Assembly: GCA_009917445.1 (NCBI GenBank)
Contig: QZEE01000023.1
Coordinates: 1 to 59,547, forward strand
Direction of reading: 5' to 3'
Source of the DNA: a bacterium D16-76
GTDB lineage: Bacteria > Bacillota > Clostridia > Oscillospirales > Acutalibacteraceae
DNA: 59,547 bases
Shown piece by piece: positions 15,219-23,491 of the stretch (positions within the stretch are counted from its first letter, which is position 1; the number at the start of each line of letters is the position of its first letter). Made by a program: the position numbers and the translations under genes. Under the pieces are notes generated by a model that searched no databases, had not been told where the DNA came from, and saw nothing but the letters and a program-made list of their open reading frames with translations.

Positions 15219-17033
15219 ATGCCCATAACCGAAAGGAGAAACAATAACTTTTGGTCAATGAAAGGGGGTGAAGTAAAAGAACTTTCGATGGTTTTGTGTC
15301 GTTCTCCACATTTGTTGATTGGAATAATCATTGAACTTATTGTCATTCTTGCTATTCTTATTTATACTCTTGTGCAATTTGGGAGCGACCCTCTGCTTTA
15401 CTTTCAAATAGCCCATGTCACATGTGTGTTGATGTTCTTGTTTACAGTATATTCATCGTATGAATATATTTTTACTATCCGCAAAAGTGGAATAGAAGAA
15501 GTAGTAGTAGCTCAGTGCAAAGCAAAGGGCTCATTATACGGTATCGCTTTTTTTATCCTTCTAGTTCCTGTTCTTACAATCTCGTTTATCGAATTTCTTT
15601 TCGCAGCATTTTCTTCTATCTGCCAAAATATGCCGGTCTCATTATACGTTCACATTTTTTGGGGGACTTTCCTTGATAGCTTATTGAGCGGGATATTAGC
15701 TATATGTATGGGAATGTTTTGTGGATTGCGGTTAGAGCGCATAAAAAGTTATTCATATATAGCTGCTTTTTTCTTTTTAATGATATCCGCTTCAGAGTTG
15801 ATTCCTGGAATCCTCAATGATGGCTACCATATTGATATTTGGCCAATAAAAAAGCTTTTTAGTAGTATTTTCCTTCCAGACCAGGATTGGACGATTGATT
15901 ACCAATATGGATTACAGATTGAACCTTTTCGGTGGAATTGTGTTCTGTTTTGGTGTTTCCTATTTTTTGCAGGTGTCATTTCGAAAGTTTCTCAACATTC
16001 ATCAAAAATACGGCTACCTCTCATAGGTATATGTCTTGTTTTTTCTCTAACTAATTTATGGGGATTTTTTCACAGCGGAAGCGTAATTGATTTGAGTGAA
16101 GCCCCAAACAGTGTCTTTCGAACCGATCAAGTGTATTACCGTAACGAATATCCTCGAGAAGAACCCGCTGACTTCCAAATCTCGTCATATGATATGCATC
16201 TTCACATTGGAAGACAATTGAACGCAAATGTATCAATGTCGGTGACAGCTCTTGAGTCATCAGATGCATATAGATTCACATTGTATCATACATATCATAT
16301 TAATCGCGTATATGATGAGAATGGAAAAAATATACCTTTTTTTCAGGACGGAGATTACTTTACTGTCGCATCCGATAATAATGTAAGGATAATCACTGTA
16401 GAATATGAAGGGTTCAGCCCTATGTTCTATAGTAACCAACAAGGTGTATGCTTGCCAGGGTGTTTTCCATATTATCCCTGGGCAGGATATAAGCAAATTT
16501 TTTATACTACACCAGATTCAGAAGTAGGACTTGCCAGTTTTATCCCGCGTACAGATTCACCCAAAGCAACTTATTCAGTAAACCTTTCAAGCAGCTCCCC
16601 AATCTATTCAAACTTAGGGGTACTCCAGTCAAAAGAAACTGTATGTGGGACAACAAACGGACTGTCCCTTATGAGCGGTATGCTAGAAACAAAAGAATTG
16701 GATGGCTATGTAATGATTTCCTGCTGGTCCCAATCCGACTTTTTTCATTTCTCTCCCGAGTATTTTGACACTCTACAAGAGACAATCACGCACTTAGAGG
16801 AAGAGAGAGGATACGATGAACATATTGACCTCAAGAAGTATACCCTCTTTGAAACTAATGAAACTATGCTAAATCGATGTGGATATGGGTTGGCTGTTCC
16901 TTTTGATGATCACATTTTTTTGGCTGCCTATCCTGATGTAAAATGCGTTGCTCAAGCAATTACATATTTTATCCACGAAGGACCGCCTCTAACGATAGAA
17001 GAAAAAATGCAATCGGAAGGAGTACTGCCATGA
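15219..17033 (+). CDS. ABC transporter permease fused to an M1-peptidase-like domain
   Basis: 604 residues, start supported by TAGGAGGGATTGTA. Residues 1-300 hold about six membrane spans in an ABC-2 permease pattern. Residues 315-604 form an extracytoplasmic part beginning FQISSYDMHLHIGRQLNANVSMSV, with a beta-rich pattern like the N-terminal domain of M1 aminopeptidases. The zinc motif HExxH is absent, so it is probably a binding rather than catalytic domain. It overlaps the ATPase gene by four bases (ATGA). In this context it likely exports, or protects the cell against, the small secreted protein encoded upstream. Confidence 0.7.
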   Translation: MPITERRNNNFWSMKGGEVKELSMVLCRSPHLLIGIIIELIVILAILIYTLVQFGSDPLLYFQIAHVTCVLMFLFTVYSSYEYIFTIRKSGIEEVVVAQCKAKGSLYGIAFFILLVPVLTISFIEFLFAAFSSICQNMPVSLYVHIFWGTFLDSLLSGILAICMGMFCGLRLERIKSYSYIAAFFFLMISASELIPGILNDGYHIDIWPIKKLFSSIFLPDQDWTIDYQYGLQIEPFRWNCVLFWCFLFFAGVISKVSQHSSKIRLPLIGICLVFSLTNLWGFFHSGSVIDLSEAPNSVFRTDQVYYRNEYPREEPADFQISSYDMHLHIGRQLNANVSMSVTALESSDAYRFTLYHTYHINRVYDENGKNIPFFQDGDYFTVASDNNVRIITVEYEGFSPMFYSNQQGVCLPGCFPYYPWAGYKQIFYTTPDSEVGLASFIPRTDSPKATYSVNLSSSSPIYSNLGVLQSKETVCGTTNGLSLMSGMLETKELDGYVMISCWSQSDFFHFSPEYFDTLQETITHLEEERGYDEHIDLKKYTLFETNETMLNRCGYGLAVPFDDHIFLAAYPDVKCVAQAITYFIHEGPPLTIEEKMQSEGVLP

Positions 17034-17845
17034 TGAAAATTACTCAATGTACCAAGCGTTTTCACAAACGCATTGCGGTAGATCGGCTCAGTGCCTCTTT
17101 TGATACAGGCGTTATTGGGTTGCTAGGCCCTAATGGCGCGGGGAAAACGACCCTTTTACGCTGTATCTGTGGGATATACAAGTTAAATGAAGGTTCCATT
17201 GAGGGCGCAGAAAATGGTGTTGGCTATTTGCCTCAACAATTTGGAATGTTTCGGGCGTTATCTGTTTATCAGATGATGGAATACTTTGCCTCGCTAAAGA
17301 AAATACCTAAGCACGCACAAAAAGACGAAATTGAGCGCTGTGTGGAACTTGTTCATCTTTCTGACCGTCTAAGTGCTCGCATTTCCACCTTGTCTGGCGG
17401 TATGATTCGTCGCTTAGGAATTGCACAGGCTTTGTTGGGAAACCCCGAAGTAATTCTATTTGATGAACCGACCGTTGGGCTTGATCCAGAGGAGCGCATC
17501 CGATTTAAGAATGTTGTAGCGTTGCGGCGGCATCAAGGTATCACGCTTATTTCTACCCACATTGTCAATGATGTGGAGGCTGTTTGTGATACAATTTTGA
17601 TTTTGAATGAAGGACATTTGGTTACATCTGGCACTTCTCACCAAATTGCACAATTGGCGTATGGGAAAGTTTATATGCTTTCTGAAGATCAAGAAAGCAA
17701 TTTGCATGGTTTGTTCTTTGTGAAAGATCGTGTGGAAGAGGATGGAACAAGTTACTTGCGCGTGTTGTCACCAGATGCACAGCCTGGAAAACAAATTGAA
17801 CCTACTATGGAGGATGGATACCTATGTGCCATCAAAAACTACTGA
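17030..17845 (+). CDS. ABC transporter ATP-binding protein
   Basis: 271 residues starting at ATG 17030 after GGAAGGAG, overlapping the permease stop. Walker A is GPNGAGKTT (33-41), the Q-loop region GYLPQQFG, the signature LSGGM near residue 120, Walker B VILFDEPTVGLD near 142 and the switch histidine in ISTHIVNDV. About 75 C-terminal residues extend beyond the nucleotide-binding domain, typical of drug or bacteriocin-immunity ABC-2 ATPases. It pairs with the permeases on both sides. Confidence 0.93.
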   Translation: MMKITQCTKRFHKRIAVDRLSASFDTGVIGLLGPNGAGKTTLLRCICGIYKLNEGSIEGAENGVGYLPQQFGMFRALSVYQMMEYFASLKKIPKHAQKDEIERCVELVHLSDRLSARISTLSGGMIRRLGIAQALLGNPEVILFDEPTVGLDPEERIRFKNVVALRRHQGITLISTHIVNDVEAVCDTILILNEGHLVTSGTSHQIAQLAYGKVYMLSEDQESNLHGLFFVKDRVEEDGTSYLRVLSPDAQPGKQIEPTMEDGYLCAIKNY

Positions 17846-18477
17846 AAGAATTGTCAATATTTCGTCCGATGTTGCGAAAAATGGGGGCTATTTATTTTGT
17901 CCCTCATTTATTCTTGTATGTGCTGATTCCCTTATTGGGGATAGGGTATATGCTTTACCATCAAGATGTTGAAAGTATCCGTGGCCTTGTTTTCTACGAC
18001 TTTCAAAAATTTATTCCTTTCATGAGCATCTGGTGGGTTCTATTTGGATTGAATGACTATGTAGAAGGCGATTCAAGTGAGCTACTACGAGTATACAAAC
18101 ATTCCCTTCTACCAGACTTTTGGTTGATTTTTGGTTGGTACATTCTGCATGTCGTAATTCTTTTTCTCATATTCGAACTGTTACTGGCGAATTACTGGGG
18201 GGATTTTCTTCTCATCGTAACACAGTCGCTGGCATTTGCCGGTTCCGCTTTCTGTCTGTTGTGCGTTACGCGCACTTTGATGGTTCCCTTTCTTGGTATG
18301 CTTTTATATGAAATATTCGCGATGCTGTCTAATTTTGGTGCATTAGCATATGTGAATTTGTTCTCTTTACAACGGATGAGGGGAGTATCGGATTTTATCA
18401 TTCCCTATTCTATCGTGCTAGCCGTTTCATGCATACTCCCTTTTCTAGGCGATTTTTTCTTTCAAAAAAGAAAATAA
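17824..18477 (+). CDS. Small ABC-2-like permease subunit
   Basis: 217 residues with about six hydrophobic segments (FVPHLFLYVLIPLLGIGYML, IPFMSIWWVLFGL, LIFGWYILHVVILFLIFELLL and others) and no other domain. It begins 22 bases inside the ATPase gene behind GGAGGATGGATACCT. Last gene of the plus-strand operon. Together with the 604-residue permease it likely forms a heteromeric transporter. No specific family name is justified. Confidence 0.75.
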   Translation: MCHQKLLKELSIFRPMLRKMGAIYFVPHLFLYVLIPLLGIGYMLYHQDVESIRGLVFYDFQKFIPFMSIWWVLFGLNDYVEGDSSELLRVYKHSLLPDFWLIFGWYILHVVILFLIFELLLANYWGDFLLIVTQSLAFAGSAFCLLCVTRTLMVPFLGMLLYEIFAMLSNFGALAYVNLFSLQRMRGVSDFIIPYSIVLAVSCILPFLGDFFFQKRK

Positions 18478-18644
18478 GAAGAAAGCACAGAGCTTCCCCT
18501 GTGAGACCATCATCATCAGAAGCTAGATACATTCGGGCCATGGCGGTTCATCGCAGGTTAGGTTCAAAACATAGCTGATGATACTCCTCGCTATTTTTCA
18601 AACAAGGCATAGAGTCTGTTTAAGAACTCCGAAACACTGTCTGT

Positions 18645-18690
18645 TTTGCCCAGAAATGACAGACTCTAGGGCAAATTTTCTTTCTTTTCC
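18645..18690 (+). terminator. Candidate terminator between convergent operons
   Basis: TTTGCCC and GGGCAAA, 17 bases apart, then TTTTCTTTCTTTTCC on the plus strand. A larger inverted repeat TAGAGTCTGT / ACAGACTCTA (18610-18619, 18659-18668) overlaps it. It would end the transporter operon just before the tail of the cell wall hydrolase gene and marks the right edge of the AT-rich island. Confidence 0.5.
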
Positions 18691-20504
18691 TATTCCCGAT
18701 ACTGTGGCCAAGCCAGCTCCGCAAAGTTCTGCCCACCGATACCTGCGTCCCCATTGTGATACAGCGCCAAATGCAAATGTGGCCCGGTAGAGTTGCCGGT
18801 ACTCCCGATATACCCAATAAGCTGCCCTTGAGCTACAGTTTCCCCGCTCGTTACCGCCAGCACGGAAAGGTGCCCATAGGCTGAGATCCAACCGTCCCCA
18901 TGCTCAATAAAGACACTGTTGCCAAAAGACCACATACCATCCACACCATGAGCAGGGGTCCATCCATCCTGCGTATAGCGCACAGTCCCGGCGGCTACAG
19001 CATATACCGGCTCGCCATAGCAGTTTGCAAAGGAAATGTCTATGCCGTTGTGCCCCGGGTAAGTGTCCCAGAGGCGCTCGGGGAGAGGATAGGCAAACCG
19101 TCCATCGGCAATCGCACTTGCGTCACCCATGCCGCCGACACTGACCTTATAGTACCTCAACACATGGTCCACATAGTCAATATCACCGTAGCCGCTCCAA
19201 CCGTGGGCGGCTGCTTGCATTTCTGAAAACTCCCGGGCGTTCTCCTTAGAATAACCGCCCCTTACCAGCGCCCAGGATATGTAGCCGTTCCCGAAGTTGT
19301 ACCCCTGCAAAGCAAGGCTGATTCTGGGAATATCTGTAGGCCCGGTAGCTCCAGCCTCCCGCAGGTTCCGGGCAATAATGCCAGTTCCAAAGTTTATGGA
19401 TTCCTCCACGCTGACCGGCGTACCTACCGGCAGGCCCATCCCCTCGGCGCACTGCATCACATCGCCGCCCACATCGGCAACCCGGCCCCCGGATTCCTGC
19501 ATGATGACCGCCGCCACCAGAGGCGCATACTCTGGGATTCCGTGTGTCTGGCAAACCGCGCTGATCTGCGGCATGAGAGCAAGCACATCAGCAGACAGCC
19601 CTACATTGTTGGCAGAACCGCCGCCCCGAAATACTCCCGCAACCGCTATAAATAAAAGCAAAGGGAAAAGGAAAAGCGCCGCCAGCGTTCCCCAAGATGC
19701 TGAACTGTGGGGTGCGCTGGCGGCTATGTTTTCTACGGTTTCCTTGATTTTTGTGACTGCCTTCTCCGTGGCCTGGATAGCCGCCCCCACCCCAGGCGCG
19801 GCGGTATTGGCTGCGGCAGAGGCCCCGGCGCTGCCCGCGGTATGGCCTACCGCCTGGAAAGTCTGCACGGTCGCGCCGGAGGTTTCGGCGGTATGTAAAG
19901 CCGCGCCCTGATTTTGCAGACTGTTCGTGACCGGGCTGTTCTGCCATGTATTTATGGCATGTCCTTCTTTTAACCGCAGGCTGGTATCATCTGCCTGCAT
20001 ATGGGGAGAATCTTTCGGGTTTGAAGGAGTGTAATTCTTTCTCGCATTGGAAGGTTTAGCTTCACTTTTGTGGCTGGCAGCTCTTTTTACGGCATTACCG
20101 CCCTGTTCATGAGAAGGGGCGGGAGTGTTGTCATATACAGTATCAGCATGGACTGCCGACCCCGGTTTTTCTTCTTCGTACTGAGCTGCTGGATTAACCC
20201 AAGTATGGACATTTTCCTCATTCTGCGGCGGGGAAGCGTACTCAAGAGCATGTGCTTTTTGCCGCTCTACATTTGGCTGGGTAGACACAGGCTGATATGT
20301 CCGCTTAGATGTGCTGACCCTGGAATCGCTGGATTGCGGCGGCAGGATTCTTTTGCCTATGGCTTTCTCCAAGGCCCGCTTGCTTTCTTTAACCACATAA
20401 TTGGCGGATTGCAACGCCTTGTCACCAATCGCATTGATAGCATACTGCTCGGAATTGTCGACTTCCTGATTCTGCTTGTCCATTGTCTGTAATTCACTGC
20501 TCAA
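18690..20504 (-). CDS. Conjugation-associated cell wall hydrolase: lysozyme-like plus M23 peptidase
   Basis: About 604 residues from TTG 20504, which overlaps the stop of the radical SAM gene (TTGA) and follows AAAGGGG; ATG 20483 is the alternative. A Ser/Pro/Ala-rich region spans residues 1-265. One membrane span (LAALFLFPLLLFIAVAGVF, near 275) comes next, then a lysozyme-like domain with VIMQESGG (about 333), then an M23 metallopeptidase with HNGID (about 485), YGHLS and PHLHLAL (about 575). This is the Tn916 Orf14-like role of opening peptidoglycan for the type IV channel. Zinc ligands of M23 appear intact. Confidence 0.9.
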   Translation of the reverse strand: MSSELQTMDKQNQEVDNSEQYAINAIGDKALQSANYVVKESKRALEKAIGKRILPPQSSDSRVSTSKRTYQPVSTQPNVERQKAHALEYASPPQNEENVHTWVNPAAQYEEEKPGSAVHADTVYDNTPAPSHEQGGNAVKRAASHKSEAKPSNARKNYTPSNPKDSPHMQADDTSLRLKEGHAINTWQNSPVTNSLQNQGAALHTAETSGATVQTFQAVGHTAGSAGASAAANTAAPGVGAAIQATEKAVTKIKETVENIAASAPHSSASWGTLAALFLFPLLLFIAVAGVFRGGGSANNVGLSADVLALMPQISAVCQTHGIPEYAPLVAAVIMQESGGRVADVGGDVMQCAEGMGLPVGTPVSVEESINFGTGIIARNLREAGATGPTDIPRISLALQGYNFGNGYISWALVRGGYSKENAREFSEMQAAAHGWSGYGDIDYVDHVLRYYKVSVGGMGDASAIADGRFAYPLPERLWDTYPGHNGIDISFANCYGEPVYAVAAGTVRYTQDGWTPAHGVDGMWSFGNSVFIEHGDGWISAYGHLSVLAVTSGETVAQGQLIGYIGSTGNSTGPHLHLALYHNGDAGIGGQNFAELAWPQYRE

Positions 20505-21412
20505 AAAACCAACCCCTTTCGATAAATGTATTCCACCCATGTTTCTCGCCGAAAGCAACCGCTGTAAACATACCTCTGCGCAAATTCCAACTGTGCCCTG
20601 TTAGGGCGTATGCCCAAGCTCTCGTTGCGTTCTGCCTGGGCGTAGAGGTTGATACCCCGCAGACCCTTTAGGGCCTCCACCCGGCGGGACGCATTGTCCA
20701 GGTCGGACGTTACCAGCAGGTAGACGAACACCCGGTAGGGTTTAACTCCCCGCTCCTTCAGCAGCTCACAAGCTCTCAAAATGGGTTCGATCTGGCTCTC
20801 CTGGTCGCAGGAAAAGCGAATATGACGCCTCCATTTAAGCCGGGCCAGAATATCTGCTACCTCCGGCGTTACCAGCCGCGCGTCCATGCCCTGGTTAAGG
20901 TCTATCATGTACCCGCTGTCAATCATCCCGGCTAACTGGTCTATGCCGTACTCGCAGGCCAGGATGTTGTTATCCATGAGCACCAGCTTGTTAGTATCCG
21001 GGCGCACCAGGTCCTGCCATGCCCGGTAGGGCCGGATAGCTCCTTCCTTCTTGGGCACGATGCACCAGCGGCAGCGGTTTGGACAGCCTCGGGTCAAGTA
21101 GCCGATTGCGTAGTCGCACTCAGGGTATATAGAGTAATCAGGGAACATTGCGTCGACCTTCGGGGGCAGCTCCGTGAACAGGCCATAGCCCGTGCCGCCC
21201 TTGATAGTATCTGGTGGGAGATAGGGGTTCTCCGGCGTGAAATCAAAAACTTTGCTGCTGTAGACCCTATCAAAAAGGCCCAGGGGTTTCCACCACTCTA
21301 CGGTGTCACCCCGGGCCTTGTGCCATGCGGATATTTTCATGAGAGCATAGTTGGGAAACTTCTTTTTCCCTCGGAAATGCTCGGCCTCCGCGTCATGCAG
21401 TCCAACTCTCAC
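20501..21412 (-). CDS. Radical SAM protein
   Basis: 303 residues. The cluster motif is RGCPNRCRWCIVPKKEG (CxxxCxxC) at about residue 110, followed by a TIM-barrel-like pattern and VLMDNNILACEYG. The N-terminal 90 residues (GTGYGLFTELPPKVDAMFPDYS) are typical for a B12-less upstream domain in this element family. It overlaps the XF1762-like gene by four bases, suggesting that the two act together. The substrate is unknown. Similar pairs occur on many clostridial ICEs and phages, from memory. Confidence 0.8.
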   Translation of the reverse strand: MRVGLHDAEAEHFRGKKKFPNYALMKISAWHKARGDTVEWWKPLGLFDRVYSSKVFDFTPENPYLPPDTIKGGTGYGLFTELPPKVDAMFPDYSIYPECDYAIGYLTRGCPNRCRWCIVPKKEGAIRPYRAWQDLVRPDTNKLVLMDNNILACEYGIDQLAGMIDSGYMIDLNQGMDARLVTPEVADILARLKWRRHIRFSCDQESQIEPILRACELLKERGVKPYRVFVYLLVTSDLDNASRRVEALKGLRGINLYAQAERNESLGIRPNRAQLEFAQRYVYSGCFRRETWVEYIYRKGLVF

Positions 21413-21894
21413 TGTCCCACCTCCCGCTGATACCGTACCTTCATCTGTGCCGGGTAAAGGTCAACCGTGGGCTTGCGCCTGCCGGTCCAGCGCAAGCCGC
21501 CCGCCTGCCCGATGCACTTCCACCCAGCGGCCCGTAAACTAACCCCGCTTTCACTCTCCAAAATGTAGGTGATAAGCCGCTTGTAACCCATGGCCCGCGC
21601 CGCCCGCCATGCCGCAGCATATAGCATGGAGCAGGCGTTCCGGGAACCGTCCGTGCATAGGCGGTTGACCTCCAAGGTCCAGCCATCGTCCAGATAGCGG
21701 CTGACCGGCCTGCCAACGATTACCACGCCGACTATCTTCTCTCCATCAGATAAACCCACGGAAAACTTGTGCCCGGTCACTGGACCGTGGTGCCGGTGAT
21801 ATGCGCTGACAAAAGCGTTGGCCTCTTTCAATGTGATTGGTACAATCTCTATTAAAACTCCTCCCTTGAATATAAATGTTACCCTTTCCCACAC
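21409..21894 (-). CDS. XF1762/GNAT-like acyltransferase-fold protein
   Basis: The conserved part starts at EIVPITLKEANAFVSAYHRHHGPV (near 21850) and continues with HKFSVGLSDGEKIVGVVIVGRP and YAAAWRAARAMGYKRLITYIL, an acetyltransferase-like fold known as XF1762. The start is a problem. A strong site AAGGGAGGAG stands just before TTTTAATAGAG, where only TTA or ATA could start; the nearest standard start in frame is GTG 21894, used here. A noncanonical start or a point mutation of ATG to TTA is possible. It is coupled to the radical SAM gene. Confidence 0.7.
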   Translation of the reverse strand: MWERVTFIFKGGVLIEIVPITLKEANAFVSAYHRHHGPVTGHKFSVGLSDGEKIVGVVIVGRPVSRYLDDGWTLEVNRLCTDGSRNACSMLYAAAWRAARAMGYKRLITYILESESGVSLRAAGWKCIGQAGGLRWTGRRKPTVDLYPAQMKVRYQREVGQ

Positions 21895-21920
21895 CCCCGC
21901 CCGTAACCGGGGACATGGGA

Positions 21921-21946
21921 AAGGGCTGTGGTTTCCCACAGCCCTT
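21921..21946. repeat. Stem-loop after the DUF6674-like gene
   Basis: AAGGGCTGTGG, four bases, CCACAGCCCTT; eleven perfect pairs. It lies 11 bases after the stop of the gene at 21957. No T-run follows, so it looks like an intercistronic mRNA-stability element more than a terminator. Confidence 0.6.
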
Positions 21947-21956
21947 CGGTTATCGT

Positions 21957-22700
21957 TTAGATTTCCACCTCCCCCGTCTGCCGCGCCCTGCCGGGGGAGC
22001 CCCGCTTTTTTAGGTCCTGGATTCTGCCGCGCACCGATTCCCGGTCCTTGGCGCTGGCCCTATCCAAATCAGGTATTTTCTCTCTGAGTTTTGCCGTCGC
22101 GCTGCTCAAACGCTCAAAGGTACTGGCTAACCCCAAAAATCCGGCCCGCATGACAGTAAGCGGCCCCTTTCTCTCAGTAGGCGGATTCTGTGGTATGTCC
22201 TTGCCACCCATAATCCGTTCAATATTGGCAATATGCACATTTGCGGCATGGAGTTCCACCGAGATGGCCTCCGTTTTGTGAGCGCTTTTCCTCATACGCA
22301 GCTCCGTGTCGTGGAGGACGCTCTGCACCTTTTCCAACAGATTGGGAATATGGGCGGCGTGGAGAGCAGATACCAGGGCATTCCCGCCGAGCGCCGCCGC
22401 CCGCCCTGATATGTCGCGTATCTTGTACTTGGCGCGCTGCACCACGCTTTTTGCTTCCGCTACCGCCGTGCTCCCTTCATCTACAATGGAGGTAAATACA
22501 TTCCCTGTCAGACTGCGCATATCTGCCAGCTCCTTCTCTATCTGCTTGATAGAGGTGAGCAGCTCATCCATATGCGCCACGATTTCCTCCATTTGAGACT
22601 TCTCCACATAGAGCCGGTTCTGCTCCATGGATTCAAACAGGTGAATTACCTCCGGGCTTTCTCCCAAGGGTTTCACTTCCACACTTCCAGCTCCTTTCAT
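21957..22700 (-). CDS. Conserved ICE protein, DUF6674-like, helical
   Basis: 247 residues, almost wholly helical, with coiled-coil-like stretches (MEEIVAHMDELLTSIKQIEKELADMR) and an Ala/Gly-rich middle (ISGRAAALGGNALVSALHAAHIPNLL). No catalytic motif. I link it with DUF6674 from position and composition next to sortase and adhesin genes in such ICEs; the name is tentative. Start ATG overlaps the sortase stop (ATGA). A scaffold or assembly role is a guess. Confidence 0.55.
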   Translation of the reverse strand: MKGAGSVEVKPLGESPEVIHLFESMEQNRLYVEKSQMEEIVAHMDELLTSIKQIEKELADMRSLTGNVFTSIVDEGSTAVAEAKSVVQRAKYKIRDISGRAAALGGNALVSALHAAHIPNLLEKVQSVLHDTELRMRKSAHKTEAISVELHAANVHIANIERIMGGKDIPQNPPTERKGPLTVMRAGFLGLASTFERLSSATAKLREKIPDLDRASAKDRESVRGRIQDLKKRGSPGRARQTGEVEI

Positions 22701-23491
22701 GAAGCAGATTTGACCGCCACAACGGCCAATCTGCCGTTATTCTGTGAATACTCGCAGGTCACCAGGGTCATAAGCCTGTCCCCAAAGACAAACTCCCGCC
22801 CGGTATCGTATAGCCTCCTTTCGCTGAGATTTCCCACAAGACTGTTGAAAGAATCCAGGCCAATATTGATTTGGTCGAACAGGCTCCATTCACCGTCCAC
22901 ATAACTTCCCTTTTCCCGGACAATCGCCGCTATCAGGTAGCTTTCCGCGCCCTGCTCAGTTTCCAGAATAATCTCAGGATGGGCGGCGCAGTAGTCCTCG
23001 TCCGCGTAGTTCAACAGTGTTGAGAACATACTGCCGTCGTTCATATGGTGTCCATAGATAATGAGCTGGTCGGAAGTGTCCAGGCCGCACCGTTCGTCAA
23101 GAAAGGGAAGGCCGTAATCGGTGTAGCTGCCCTCAAAATCGTGTTTTAGGTAGAAATCGCCATTCTGCATAACCGGAAAATCTATGCCTGTGCCTGGAAT
23201 TGACACCCAGCCCACACAGTCCGGGTTCTTCTCCTTCAGCAGAGAAATGTCATGGAGAACAGGCTCACTCGAACTCTCCCCGCTAGATTGCGGAGCAGCC
23301 GTAGGAAACTCTGTCACGGGTTCCCGCCCTCCTTTCAGATCAGTGGCAGGCGCTTTCTCAGACATTTTCCGGAGCTTAACGATTTTCGTTTTCTGCATAT
23401 CCGATTCATGCCAGACATTCACCAGCCAACAGGCGGCAACTACAGCACCAAGAAATAAAAGCACGGCCAGCACCGCCGCCACTTTCCTCAT
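22697..23491 (-). CDS. Class B sortase
   Basis: 264 residues. An N-terminal membrane anchor (VAAVLAVLLFLGAVVAACWLV) is followed by the sortase domain: WVSIPGTGIDFPVMQ, catalytic His in IYGHHMNDGSMF (near 148), catalytic Cys in TLVTCEYS (near 245) and Arg in NNGRLAVV. The spacing and FPVMQ/GHHM signatures are of the SrtB class. It is coupled (ATGA) to the 722-residue surface protein and would anchor the ICE-encoded surface proteins, of which the 2011-residue one has a VPKTG sorting signal. Confidence 0.9.
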   Translation of the reverse strand: MRKVAAVLAVLLFLGAVVAACWLVNVWHESDMQKTKIVKLRKMSEKAPATDLKGGREPVTEFPTAAPQSSGESSSEPVLHDISLLKEKNPDCVGWVSIPGTGIDFPVMQNGDFYLKHDFEGSYTDYGLPFLDERCGLDTSDQLIIYGHHMNDGSMFSTLLNYADEDYCAAHPEIILETEQGAESYLIAAIVREKGSYVDGEWSLFDQINIGLDSFNSLVGNLSERRLYDTGREFVFGDRLMTLVTCEYSQNNGRLAVVAVKSAS

